Shown here one piece after another: positions 17,643 through 25,768 of a DNA stretch of 64,000 nucleotides. Numbering within the stretch: the first letter of the stretch is position 1; every line of letters starts with the position of its first letter. The stretch covers positions 1 to 64,000 of the forward strand of contig JBGAHR010000002.1 in the NCBI GenBank assembly GCA_044226045.1, given 5' to 3'. A program made the position numbers and the translations under genes. The notes under the pieces are model-generated. The model was given only the letters and a program-made list of their open reading frames with translations. It made no database searches and had not been told where the DNA came from. Origin of the DNA: Endoryza sp044226045. Its GTDB lineage: Bacteria; Bacteroidota; Bacteroidia; Chitinophagales; Chitinophagaceae.

Positions 17643-18098
17643 ATGAAAAAATCAACCATCCTCATCGGTCTATTGTTTGCCTGCCTGTTCTCCTCGAAGC
17701 TGCAGGCTCAGAAAACAAACGCACACATCAATCACCTGGCCATCTTCGTGGTCGATCTGAAGACCAGCACCGCATTTTACAGGGATGTGATCGGGCTTGA
17801 CACGATACCGGAACCTTTTCATGATGGCAAACATACCTGGATGAAGATCGGACCCGGCTCCTCCCTCCATATCATTGAGGGGGCCGAGGCAAAAAAGGAG
17901 TATTTCAAGAACAACCATATCTGCTTCAGCGTATCTTCTATCGAAAAATTTACCGAACTACTCCGCCAGCGAAAGATCAGCTATGAGGATGTATCGGGAA
18001 AGAAGCTGGCCATCACCACCCGTGTCGATGGCGTTCACCAGATATGGCTCCAGGACCCCGACGGCTACTGGCTGGAAATAAATGATGCCAAAGACTGA
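17643..18098 (+). CDS. Exported VOC (glyoxalase/bleomycin-resistance fold) protein
   Basis: The 151-residue protein has a signal peptide (MKKSTILIGLLFACLFSSKL, cleavage after LQA) followed by a single vicinal-oxygen-chelate domain. Candidate metal ligands are H31 in INHLA, H75 in SLHII, H92 in NNHICF and E146 in WLEIND. The order matches the usual H/E ligand pattern, so the domain is probably a functional metal enzyme after dimer formation. Most VOC proteins are cytoplasmic, so periplasmic export is less common. The substrate cannot be told from sequence. It precedes pheT by 47 bp but pheT has its own promoter. Confidence 0.85.
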   Translation: MKKSTILIGLLFACLFSSKLQAQKTNAHINHLAIFVVDLKTSTAFYRDVIGLDTIPEPFHDGKHTWMKIGPGSSLHIIEGAEAKKEYFKNNHICFSVSSIEKFTELLRQRKISYEDVSGKKLAITTRVDGVHQIWLQDPDGYWLEINDAKD

Positions 18099-18132
18099 GC
18101 CCAGGTCCTGCTGATCGGTACGCGCGCTTTTG

Positions 18133-18140
18133 TATCTTTG
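18133..18140 (+). promoter_or_regulatory. -7 promoter element (TATCTTTG) for pheT
   Basis: Full TAnnTTTG match ending 5 nt before the pheT ATG at 18146, so the mRNA is predicted to be leaderless or nearly so. There is no room for a T-box or attenuator. Confidence 0.6.
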
Positions 18141-18145
18141 CCGCT

Positions 18146-20575
18146 ATGACAATCAGCTATAATTGGTTAAGTGAGTATTTGCCGGTGACGCTCGATCCTG
18201 AAAGACTCAGCCGCATACTCACCTCTATCGGACTGGAAGTGGAAAGCCTCGAACGGTACGAGGAAGTAAAAGGAGGAATGCAGGGACTGGTGATCGGAGA
18301 GGTAATTGAATGCGAAAAACACCCGAATGCCGATAAACTCTCCGTTACAAAAGTATCGGTAGGCGGGCCAGATCTGCTTCAGATAGTTTGCGGAGCTCCT
18401 AATGTAGCAGCTGGTCAGAAAGTAATTGTGGCCCCGGTAGGCACCACTATCTATCCTTTCAAAGGCGATCCGCTCACGATGAAAGTGGCGAAAATAAGGG
18501 GAGTCGAAAGCTACGGCATGATCTGCGCGGAAGATGAGATCGGCTTGTCGGATAACCATGCAGGCATCCTGGTTTTGCCCTCTTCTGTCAAAACAGGTAT
18601 TCCCGCCGCGGAATACTTCAGCCTTTACACCGACTGGATTTACGAAATCGGTTTAACACCCAACCGCATGGATGCCATGAGTCACCTCGGTGTAGCCCGT
18701 GATGTCTGCGCTTATCTGAGTCATCACGACAAAAAAGACTTCAAGGTAAAATCTCCTTTCAATAATCATTTCAAGCCTGCCGGTAATACCCATGCGATTG
18801 AAGTTGAGATCGACAATCAACAGGCCTGCCAGCGCTACAGCGGTGTCAGCATTTCAAACGTTACCATTAAAGAGAGTCCGCTCTGGTTACAGCAAAAACT
18901 GAAAGCCATTGGTCAGCGACCGATCAACAATATTGTAGACATTACCAATTTCATCCTGCATGAAACCGGTCAGCCGCTGCATGCTTTCAATGCTGCCGCG
19001 ATCAAAGGAAACAAGGTGGTTGTGAAGAACCTGCCGGAAGGCACTGTTTTTACGACGCTCGATGAAAAAGAAAGAAAACTCAGCGCGGAAGACCTGATGA
19101 TCTGTAATGGCGCCGGAGAAGGAATGTGTATCGCCGGTGTATTCGGAGGCGCCAGCAGCGGGGTAAAAAATGATACCACCGAGATCTTCCTGGAAAGTGC
19201 CTGGTTCAATCCTGTTGACATCAGGAAAACTTCCTTCAGACATGGATTAAGAACAGATGCCGCCACCCGTTTTGAAAAAAATACTGATATCAGCAATACT
19301 GTTAACGTGCTCAAAAGAGCGGCGCAGCTGATCGTGGAACTGGCCGGAGGAGAGATCAGTTCCGATATCATTGATGTGTATCCCGGCAAGCAACCCAAAA
19401 CCCAGGCCTCGCTTAAATTCCACTTCCTGAAAAAACTCAGTGGAAAGAACTATCATCCCGATGCCGTTAAAAAAATTCTGAGCAGTCTTGGCTTCGAGAT
19501 CATGCGCGAAGGCATCGATGATATCCTGGTGGCCGTGCCTTACAGCAAACCCGATATCAGCCTGCCGGCAGATATAGTAGAAGAGATCATGCGTATCGAC
19601 GGGCTCGACAATATCGAGATCCCCAGTTCAATTACTATCTCTCCGGCTGTTGACCAGTTTGGATACAAGCAGACCTGGAAGGAAAAAGCCGCCGATTATC
19701 TCGTAGGATTGGGCTTCAATGAAATTTTCACCAACTCAATTACGAATGCCGCCTATTTCGCTGAGGAAGATCTCACCCATGCCGTGAAGTTGCTCAACAA
19801 CCTCAGCGCGGTTCATAATATCATGCGCCCTTCCATGCTGGAAACCGGTTTGGAAGCCGTAGAATATAATCTCAATAGAAAGAACAATGACCTGTTCTTT
19901 TTTGAGTTTGGCAAGACCTACTCAACATCCGGGTCTGGTAAATACGCCGAAAAGGACCATCTCTGCCTGTATGTAACCGGCCAGGTAGCTGGCGATACTT
20001 GGAAAGGCAAAGGGATCGCCGCTGATTTTTATTACCTGAAAGGCGTAGTGAGCAATATTCTCCGATTGATGGGCATACAGAAAATGCAGGTGGAGAATAT
20101 CAGCGACAACAAGATTACCGCCGGCTTAAGGTATTCAGTGGGAAAAGAACTCATTGCCGAACTCGGAACCGTTCATTCCAATGAGTTGAAGCGATTCGAT
20201 ATCAAACAGCCCGTTTATTTCGCCGATTTCAACTGGGAGCCCTTGCTGGAAATGGCTCACCGCAAAGATATTCAGGCCAAACCCCTGCCCCGCCAACTGC
20301 CCGTGTTCAGGGACCTCGCCATGATTGTGCCTTCCTCGCTCCCCTATTCGGAAGTGGAAAACACGGTGAAAAGTGTACGCCTCGACAAACTGGAGGAGAT
20401 TAAATTGTTCGATATTTTTGAAAGCGACAAACTCGGCATGGATAAAAAGTCCCTCGCCCTGAGCTTTGCTTTCCTGGACCCTGAAAAAACGCTGACCGAC
20501 AAAGAAATTGACAGCATGATGAATAACATCATGTCTACACTCGAGAAGAAACTCGGTGTTGAAATCAGAAAATAG
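18146..20575 (+). CDS. pheT: Phenylalanyl-tRNA synthetase beta subunit
   Basis: The 809-residue subunit of the alpha2-beta2 enzyme charges tRNA-Phe. Domains in order: B1, an OB-type tRNA-binding domain (about 40-155), the B3/B4 editing domain (about 215-390), B5, the catalytic-like core (about 480-690), and the FDX-ACB anticodon-binding domain (about 715-808). Length is normal. The opening MTISYNWLSEYLP is the standard family start. pheS is not in the window, so the subunits are encoded apart. It begins a run with a small coiled-coil gene (7 bp downstream) and zapA. Confidence 0.97.
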   Translation: MTISYNWLSEYLPVTLDPERLSRILTSIGLEVESLERYEEVKGGMQGLVIGEVIECEKHPNADKLSVTKVSVGGPDLLQIVCGAPNVAAGQKVIVAPVGTTIYPFKGDPLTMKVAKIRGVESYGMICAEDEIGLSDNHAGILVLPSSVKTGIPAAEYFSLYTDWIYEIGLTPNRMDAMSHLGVARDVCAYLSHHDKKDFKVKSPFNNHFKPAGNTHAIEVEIDNQQACQRYSGVSISNVTIKESPLWLQQKLKAIGQRPINNIVDITNFILHETGQPLHAFNAAAIKGNKVVVKNLPEGTVFTTLDEKERKLSAEDLMICNGAGEGMCIAGVFGGASSGVKNDTTEIFLESAWFNPVDIRKTSFRHGLRTDAATRFEKNTDISNTVNVLKRAAQLIVELAGGEISSDIIDVYPGKQPKTQASLKFHFLKKLSGKNYHPDAVKKILSSLGFEIMREGIDDILVAVPYSKPDISLPADIVEEIMRIDGLDNIEIPSSITISPAVDQFGYKQTWKEKAADYLVGLGFNEIFTNSITNAAYFAEEDLTHAVKLLNNLSAVHNIMRPSMLETGLEAVEYNLNRKNNDLFFFEFGKTYSTSGSGKYAEKDHLCLYVTGQVAGDTWKGKGIAADFYYLKGVVSNILRLMGIQKMQVENISDNKITAGLRYSVGKELIAELGTVHSNELKRFDIKQPVYFADFNWEPLLEMAHRKDIQAKPLPRQLPVFRDLAMIVPSSLPYSEVENTVKSVRLDKLEEIKLFDIFESDKLGMDKKSLALSFAFLDPEKTLTDKEIDSMMNNIMSTLEKKLGVEIRK

Positions 20576-20582
20576 GCTGACT

Positions 20583-20861
20583 ATGGAGCAACAACTCAAG
20601 AGGATTCAGGATAAGCTTCAGCAACTGCTGAAGAAAAACCAGTTGCTGCAAAAGGAAAACGACCGGCTCATTCAGGAAAATCAACAATTAAAGGAGCAGA
20701 TAACGGGAAGCAAAGAATTGGTGGACGGACTCGAACAGAAACTGACTGCGTTGAAGATGGCTTCGGGAAGTTTAACAGATGCGGAGAAAAAAGACCTTGA
20801 AAAGCGCATGAATACTTACATCCGGGAAATCGACCGGTGTATAGCTATGTTGGCAGAATAA
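20583..20861 (+). CDS. Small coiled-coil protein upstream of zapA
   Basis: The predicted product has 92 residues and is almost entirely heptad-patterned: from MEQQLKRIQDKLQQLLKKNQ to about residue 65 there are leucines at coiled-coil positions, then a short charged helix (DAEKKDLEKRMNTYIREIDR). I chose the ATG at 20583, 7 bp after the pheT stop. The next rightward gene is zapA. Its size and coiled-coil nature recall the division factor ZapB, and the position supports a division role, but there is no clear sequence match. Treat as an uncharacterised protein, probably cytoplasmic. Confidence 0.75.
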   Translation: MEQQLKRIQDKLQQLLKKNQLLQKENDRLIQENQQLKEQITGSKELVDGLEQKLTALKMASGSLTDAEKKDLEKRMNTYIREIDRCIAMLAE

Positions 20862-20870
20862 TAGAGGAAA

Positions 20871-21125
20871 TCAAACTCTTTTTACCAGGCGCATTTTCAT
20901 TTCATCTTCACCCTGCGAGAGTTCGAGGGTATACACTCCATAGGGCAGATCATTGAGTCCTTTCCAGGTGAGCGTACTTTGGCCGGTAGGCATATTGGTT
21001 TCCAGGCGGCTGCATTCTAAGCCCCGATCATCGCGAAGTATGGCACGGAGACTGGATTGTAGCGGCGCTACCAATTCTAATGTCAGAGCGTCAATAAAGA
21101 CGGGTGACTTCAGTTTTGCAATCAT
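20871..21125 (-). CDS. Free-standing T9SS sorting-domain-like protein
   Basis: This 84-residue protein has the strand pattern of a type A T9SS C-terminal domain along its whole length: DALTLELVAPLQSSLRAIL, a DDRG turn, GLNDLPYGVYTLELS, and a basic KMRLVKRV end. It lacks a signal peptide and any cargo domain, and lacks the usual YPNP entry motif (SPVF stands in its place). It lies antisense to its neighbours between the coiled-coil gene and zapA. It could be a cytoplasmic relative of the fold, a gene relic, or a protein with a missing upstream half. Coding status is likely but not sure. Confidence 0.55.
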   Translation of the reverse strand: MIAKLKSPVFIDALTLELVAPLQSSLRAILRDDRGLECSRLETNMPTGQSTLTWKGLNDLPYGVYTLELSQGEDEMKMRLVKRV

Positions 21126-21228
21126 CGATCGTTCGGTTTTGGTATTTATTAGTCTTCAATGGATACATATGCTTAACCTTCCAAAACGATCCTTCAATAC
21201 TGGTCCAGATAGGAAATTGTGAATTCAA

Positions 21229-21237
21229 TGTGGATAA
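21229..21237 (-). other. Perfect DnaA box upstream of zapA
   Basis: TGTGGATAA is the exact complement of the consensus TTATCCACA. It lies 32 bp before the zapA ATG, in a 143-bp promoter region. A single box can occur by chance, but the place, ahead of a division gene, is suggestive of DnaA control. Confidence 0.35.
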
Positions 21238-21268
21238 AAATAATACAAGCTTTTGAATTAACCAAGTT

Positions 21269-21553
21269 ATGGATACATTAATTCCAATAAATATTGTCAT
21301 TGGCGATCGCAATTACCGGATTAAAGTCTCACCTAAAGACGAGGAAACCGTTCGCAAAACCATTCGGATTATTAATGACAAGCTGATAGAATTCAAAACC
21401 GAGTTTGCCGGCAAAGACATGCAGGATTATATCTCGATGGTTTTACTCTGGTATGCCACCGAACAGCAATCGGGCCGTCGACTGGCTACGGAAGAAACCG
21501 TTTCCGAGTCGCTGGGCAGGCTGGAAGCCCTCCTCGACAAGGCGCTCGACTGA
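21269..21553 (+). CDS. zapA: Cell division protein ZapA
   Basis: This 94-residue protein matches ZapA over its length: the N-terminal strand region (IPINIVIGDRNYRIKVSPKDEE), a central helix (TVRKTIRIINDKL) and a C-terminal helix that forms the tetramer coiled coil (SLGRLEALLDKAL). ZapA binds FtsZ and bundles its filaments at the division ring. The start ATG at 21269 is clear. A perfect DnaA box lies 32 bp upstream. It is followed by rny after 175 bp. The neighbour order coiled-coil gene, zapA, rny points to a conserved division/RNA-decay locus. Confidence 0.93.
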   Translation: MDTLIPINIVIGDRNYRIKVSPKDEETVRKTIRIINDKLIEFKTEFAGKDMQDYISMVLLWYATEQQSGRRLATEETVSESLGRLEALLDKALD

Positions 21554-21728
21554 GAATATTCTCTCTCCTATCGCTGATTAACTTATTATTCTGGGTAATG
21601 ATTCACCCCGGGCTGGGTTTCAGTGGGTTAATTTTCGTACTTTCGCGAGCTATCAACCGTTATGGCAAGAAATCATAACATAGAAAGGATACCCGATCAA
21701 ACAGAACTATTAAAATCATTGAAAAACA

Positions 21729-23294
21729 ATGGAAGCGAACACTTTAACCTATATAATCGGAGGCGCCGCGCTTCTGATAGGCATTATAGCAGGGAAATTC
21801 ATCTTTGCTAAAAACACCGCCCAAAAAGTTCAGGAGGCGGAACTTCAGGCACAGAACCTGTTAAAAGAAGCAGAATTAAGAGCAGAAACCCTACGGAAAG
21901 AGAAAGAACTCGAGGCAAAGGAAAAATTCGTTCAACTAAAAGCCAATCACGACAAAGAGATCCTGGAAAGAAACAGGAAGGCGGGAGAGGCTGAGAACCG
22001 TATTCGCCAGAAAGAGCAGTCTATCAACCAGAAAGAAGCCAATCTCGAAAAGCAGATCAAGGAGAATGAAGCGATCAAGGAAAACCTCAATCGCCAGATC
22101 GATGTGGTGAACCTGAAGCGCACCGAACTGGAAAAACACCAGGAAGAACATATCCGCCGCCTGGAGAAGATCGCCGGTCTGACTGCCGAGGAAGCCAAAT
22201 CACAGCTGGTGGAAAGCCTGAAAAAAGAAGCACAGACCCAGGCCATCGGCATCCAGCAGGAAATTATCGACGAAGCCAAACAGAAGGCTAACAAAGAAGC
22301 CCGCAAGATCATCATACAAACCATTCAGCGTACAGCCGCTGAACAGGCGATAGAAAACTCTATCACCGTGTTCAACCTGGAAAGTGATGAAATCAAGGGC
22401 CAGATCATCGGTCGCGAGGGTCGTAACATCCGCGCCATTGAAGCTGCGACCGGTGTTGACCTTATCGTAGACGATACTCCGGAAGCAATCATCCTGTCGT
22501 CTTTCGATCCGCTCCGTCGCGAAATCGCCCGCCTGAGCTTGCAGCGCCTGGTGTCCGATGGACGTATTCACCCTGCCCGTATCGAGGAAGTAGTTGAAAA
22601 AACCCGTCGCCAGATAGAAGAGCAGGTAATGGAAATCGGTGAAAGAACCGTAATTGAACTGGGCATTCACGGCCTGCACAAAGAGCTGGTAAGAATGGTG
22701 GGACGTATGCGTTTCCGTTCTTCTTACGGACAGAATCTGCTGATGCATAGCCGCGAAACCGCCAACCTTTGCGCTACCATGGCCGCTGAGCTGGGAATGA
22801 ATCCCAAGCTTGCCAAAAGAGCCGGCCTGTTACACGATATCGGCAAGGTGCCTGATGAGGAATCAGAACTCAGCCACGCGCTGCTCGGTGCCAAGCTCGC
22901 CGAAAAATATGGCGAGAACCCGGCTGTGGTAAATGCCATCGGAGCTCACCACGACGAAATGGAAATGCAATACGTGATCTCTCCCATTGTACAGGCCTGC
23001 GACGCCATCAGCGGCGCCCGCCCCGGTGCCCGAAGGGAGATCATGCAACAATACCTGCAGCGTATCAAAGACCTCGAAAACCTCGCCATGGCCTATAACG
23101 GAGTAGAAAAAGCCTACGCCATCCAGGCCGGTCGCGAACTGCGTGTAATTGTTGAGGCTGATAAGGTTACAGACTCCGACTCCGACAAGCTTTCATTCGA
23201 AATTGCGCAAAAGATCCAGAATGAAATGACCTTCCCCGGACAGATCAAAGTAACCGTGATCCGCGAAAAAAGAGCCGTAAACGTAGCCAGGTAA
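21729..23294 (+). CDS. rny: Ribonuclease Y
   Basis: The 521-residue membrane-anchored endoribonuclease starts bulk mRNA decay. It has one N-terminal membrane helix (about 7-27), a long coiled coil (about 30-185), a KH RNA-binding domain (about 210-275, GRNIRAIEAATGVD) and an HD domain with H369/D370 in LLHDIGK. All catalytic positions are present and length is normal. It ends at a strong terminator (23297-23333). The 175-bp leader after zapA contains a TACTTTCG near-match to the -7 element, so it probably has its own promoter. Confidence 0.97.
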   Translation: MEANTLTYIIGGAALLIGIIAGKFIFAKNTAQKVQEAELQAQNLLKEAELRAETLRKEKELEAKEKFVQLKANHDKEILERNRKAGEAENRIRQKEQSINQKEANLEKQIKENEAIKENLNRQIDVVNLKRTELEKHQEEHIRRLEKIAGLTAEEAKSQLVESLKKEAQTQAIGIQQEIIDEAKQKANKEARKIIIQTIQRTAAEQAIENSITVFNLESDEIKGQIIGREGRNIRAIEAATGVDLIVDDTPEAIILSSFDPLRREIARLSLQRLVSDGRIHPARIEEVVEKTRRQIEEQVMEIGERTVIELGIHGLHKELVRMVGRMRFRSSYGQNLLMHSRETANLCATMAAELGMNPKLAKRAGLLHDIGKVPDEESELSHALLGAKLAEKYGENPAVVNAIGAHHDEMEMQYVISPIVQACDAISGARPGARREIMQQYLQRIKDLENLAMAYNGVEKAYAIQAGRELRVIVEADKVTDSDSDKLSFEIAQKIQNEMTFPGQIKVTVIREKRAVNVAR

Positions 23295-23296
23295 TC

Positions 23297-23333
23297 AAAA
23301 GGGGCAGAAAAAGACCCTGCCGGCCCCTTTTTA
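23297..23333 (+). terminator. Terminator after rny
   Basis: GGGGC at 23301 pairs with GCCCC at 23323-23327, with an inner CAG/CTG extension, followed by T-tract TTTTT. It begins 3 nt after the rny stop codon. Confidence 0.8.
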
Positions 23334-23391
23334 TTCAAATAATCAGGCAAAAAAATGTTTGCCCCGGCTATTACCGGAACAAAGTTTTCAT

Positions 23392-23399
23392 TACCTTTG
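23392..23399 (+). promoter_or_regulatory. -7 promoter element (TACCTTTG) for rplS
   Basis: Full TAnnTTTG match 21 nt before the ATG at 23421. Its place supports that start over an in-frame upstream ATG at 23355. Confidence 0.6.
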
Positions 23400-23420
23400 C
23401 CTCCCTTAAATTTAAAAGTC

Positions 23421-23789
23421 ATGAACGCAGCAGTTCAGTTTGTACACGAGCAATTGACAGGAAAGAAAGAGTTCCCGAAGTTCAAAGCAGGTGATAATGT
23501 ATCTGTTAATTATAAGATCATTGAAGGTGGTAAAGAGCGTATCCAGAGCTTCCGTGGCGATGTTATCAAACGCCAGGGAACAGGACACACTGCTACTTTC
23601 ACTGTACGCAAAATCTCCGATGGTGTAGGGGTGGAAAGAACATTCCCTCTTTACTCTCCCAACATCGAGTCGATCGAACTGAACAAATCCGGTCGTGTTC
23701 GCAGAGCCAAACTTTACTTCCTGCGCGGAAGAAGTGGTAAGAGCGCGAGGATTAAAGAGAAAAGACATTCAGAAGCTGCTGCTCAGTAA
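23421..23789 (+). CDS. rplS: 50S ribosomal protein L19
   Basis: The 122-residue protein begins MNAAVQFVHEQLTGKK, with the conserved core GDNVSVNYKIIEGGKERIQSF and the SPNIESIEL segment. It sits at the 30S-50S interface. I placed the start at 23421 because the 22 residues gained by starting at 23355 would precede the promoter and are not part of the family. It is a single-gene unit closed by a hairpin with a long T-tract. The usual partners trmD and rimM are not next to it. Confidence 0.96.
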   Translation: MNAAVQFVHEQLTGKKEFPKFKAGDNVSVNYKIIEGGKERIQSFRGDVIKRQGTGHTATFTVRKISDGVGVERTFPLYSPNIESIELNKSGRVRRAKLYFLRGRSGKSARIKEKRHSEAAAQ

Positions 23790-23810
23790 TATACACAGTA
23801 AAAAAACTAC

Positions 23811-23853
23811 AAAACGGAAACTGATTTCATTAACAATTGGTTTCCGTTTTTTT
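23811..23853 (+). terminator. Terminator after rplS
   Basis: AACGGAAAC pairs perfectly with GTTTCCGTT (20-nt loop), followed by a run of seven T. Upstream A-tract also lets it work on the other strand. Confidence 0.85.
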
Positions 23854-23912
23854 ATTCCCCATCCAACAATATTTAACTTAACTTCGCTGTTCATACTATT
23901 AAAACAGATACA

Positions 23913-24137
23913 ATGGAACCTATATTTCTTCTTTTCAACATTGGCGGTCAGGAAATGATCATCATTTTGATCGTTGTATTGCTCCTCTTTGGTGGCCGTA
24001 AAATTCCTGAACTGATGCGTGGCTTGGGTAAAGGTATCCGCGAATTCAATGACGCCAAGAATAACGTGAAGAAAGAAATCGAAGATGGCATGAATGAAAA
24101 AGACAAGCAACCTTCTTCTACTTCTTCTGCACAATAA
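23913..24137 (+). CDS. tatA: Sec-independent translocase subunit TatA
   Basis: This 74-residue protein has one N-terminal membrane helix (about 14-28, MIIILIVVLLLFG), the conserved FGG hinge followed by KIPELMRGLGKGIREF in the amphipathic helix, and a charged disordered tail. It forms the pore of the twin-arginine export system. tatC is not in the window. It is relevant here because the DUF1501 and DUF1800 proteins carry twin-arginine-like N-termini. gatA follows on the same strand after 48 bp. Confidence 0.93.
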   Translation: MEPIFLLFNIGGQEMIIILIVVLLLFGGRKIPELMRGLGKGIREFNDAKNNVKKEIEDGMNEKDKQPSSTSSAQ

Positions 24138-24185
24138 TCAACTCGTCGCATCATCGGTTCTTGCCTGTAAAAAACAGTTGGCGAC

Positions 24186-25631
24186 TTGTTCCAATTCGAC
24201 TCAATACAGCAATATCATACTGATTTGTTGAACGGCATCACTACTTGCAGTGAGGCCGTTCAATTTTACCTGCAGTCCATCCGGCAACAGCAACACCTGA
24301 ATGCTTTTGTGAAAGTGTATGGCGAGGAAGCGCTGGCATCGGCAAAAGCGCTCGACGAGAAAAGAAAATCCGGTGCTCCCATCGGAAAACTGCATGGAGT
24401 GGTGATCGCCTTGAAAGATGTGATCGCCTACAAAGACCATCCCCTGAGCGCAGCCTCGAACATCCTGAAGAATTTCACCTCTATCTATCATGCCGACGCG
24501 GTTCAAAAACTGCTCGACGAAGAAGCCATCATTATCGGTCATACCAATTGTGATGAATTCGCGATGGGATCCACTAATGAGAACTCAGCCTTTGGTCGCG
24601 TACTGAATGCAATCGATGAGACCAAGGTACCAGGAGGCTCTTCGGGCGGCTCGGCAGTGGCTGTGCAGGCGCATTGCTGCATGGTAAGCCTGGGAAGCGA
24701 TACAGGAGGCTCCGTCAGACAACCGGCAGATTTCTGCGGAATTGTAGGCCTTAAACCAACTTATGGGCGTATCTCCCGCTACGGACTGATCGCCTATGCT
24801 TCTTCCTTCGACCAGATCGGTATATTCAGCCAGAATATCCCCGACACAGCCCTGGTGCTGGAAGTGATCAGCGGCCCCAGTGAGTTCGATAGCACGTCAG
24901 CCGACCAACCGGTACCTTCCTACAGCCAGGATTTGAATCAGCCTTTGTCTCCTCTTCGCATCGCTTATTTCAAACAGGCCCTCGAAAGCCCGGCCCTCGA
25001 TCCGGAAATCGCCGAAAAGCTTAACGGACTGATCCTGAGGCTGAAACAGGACGGACACCAGGTTGAAGCCGTTGATTTTGAATACATTGATTACATTATT
25101 CCTACCTATTATATATTAACCACTGCAGAAGCGTCATCTAACTTATCCCGCTTCGATGGGGTCCGGTATGGGTATAGAAATGTGGATAAAAATCCGGACC
25201 TGACAGAATTTTACTCCCGCAACCGGTCGGAAGGCTTCGGTTGGGAGGTAAAAAAGAGGATCATGCTGGGAAACTTTGTGCTGAGTTCGGGCTATTACGA
25301 TGCCTATTTTACCAGGGCCCAACAGGTAAGAAACCTGCTCGTGCAAAAAACAAACATGATCTTCAGCCGTTTCGACGCCCTCATTTTACCCAACTCTCCG
25401 AATACCGCTTTCCCGTTTGGGGAAAAGATCGAAGACCCCATCTCCATGTACCTGGCTGACATTTTTACAGTTTTTAGTAATCTTGTTGGGGTTCCAGGCA
25501 TCTCTCTCCCGCTTTTTTGGCACAGTAATGGCTTACCATTCGGTGTCCAGGTTATGACTAACCAGTTTTCCGAGTTATCTTTGCTTCAGCTATCCAATCA
25601 ATGGATGCAATTGTACAGGGACAAACGATAA
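24186..25631 (+). CDS. gatA: Aspartyl/glutamyl-tRNA amidotransferase subunit A
   Basis: The 481-residue amidase subunit of GatCAB releases ammonia from glutamine to convert Glu-tRNA-Gln or Asp-tRNA-Asn. The Ser-cisSer-Lys triad is intact: K77, S152 and S176 in the amidase signature (GGSSGGSA and GSDTGGS). The start is TTG at 24186, giving MFQFDSIQQYH, which matches the family opening; no ATG lies near and an in-frame stop is six codons upstream. gatB and gatC are not adjacent, so the complex is encoded at scattered loci. Confidence 0.93.
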   Translation: MFQFDSIQQYHTDLLNGITTCSEAVQFYLQSIRQQQHLNAFVKVYGEEALASAKALDEKRKSGAPIGKLHGVVIALKDVIAYKDHPLSAASNILKNFTSIYHADAVQKLLDEEAIIIGHTNCDEFAMGSTNENSAFGRVLNAIDETKVPGGSSGGSAVAVQAHCCMVSLGSDTGGSVRQPADFCGIVGLKPTYGRISRYGLIAYASSFDQIGIFSQNIPDTALVLEVISGPSEFDSTSADQPVPSYSQDLNQPLSPLRIAYFKQALESPALDPEIAEKLNGLILRLKQDGHQVEAVDFEYIDYIIPTYYILTTAEASSNLSRFDGVRYGYRNVDKNPDLTEFYSRNRSEGFGWEVKKRIMLGNFVLSSGYYDAYFTRAQQVRNLLVQKTNMIFSRFDALILPNSPNTAFPFGEKIEDPISMYLADIFTVFSNLVGVPGISLPLFWHSNGLPFGVQVMTNQFSELSLLQLSNQWMQLYRDKR

Positions 25632-25684
25632 ATAACGAAGAACCTTAATTGACCCTGTTTTGATCTGTACACCTCTTTTTCCTC

Positions 25685-25720
25685 TATCCTTTGTTAGACT
25701 TTACTAGTATCCTTTGTTAA
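25685..25720 (+). repeat. Direct repeat TATCCTTTGTTA in the transglycosylase leader
   Basis: The 12-mer occurs at 25685-25696 and again at 25709-25720, 24 bp apart and about 50 bp before the next gene. Each copy resembles a -7 element with one extra base (TATCCTTTG). Possible duplicated promoter or regulator site. Confidence 0.35.
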
Positions 25721-25768
25721 CCATCATTTGGTCCAGTTCCTGTTGGGTCGTTTTGCTGAGTAAACAAA

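Noticed and set aside
17643..18140. T-box or attenuator before pheT
   Set aside because: The promoter element ends 5 nt before the start codon, leaving no leader.
21554..21728. Possible 6S RNA or other small RNA between zapA and rny
   Set aside because: In some bacteria 6S RNA lies next to zapA, but I found only a 6-bp hairpin (GTTATG/CATAAC at 21659-21679) and no closing stem or large bulge.
25180..25189. TGTGGATAA DnaA-box match inside gatA
   Set aside because: It lies in conserved coding sequence and is most simply explained by the codons used.
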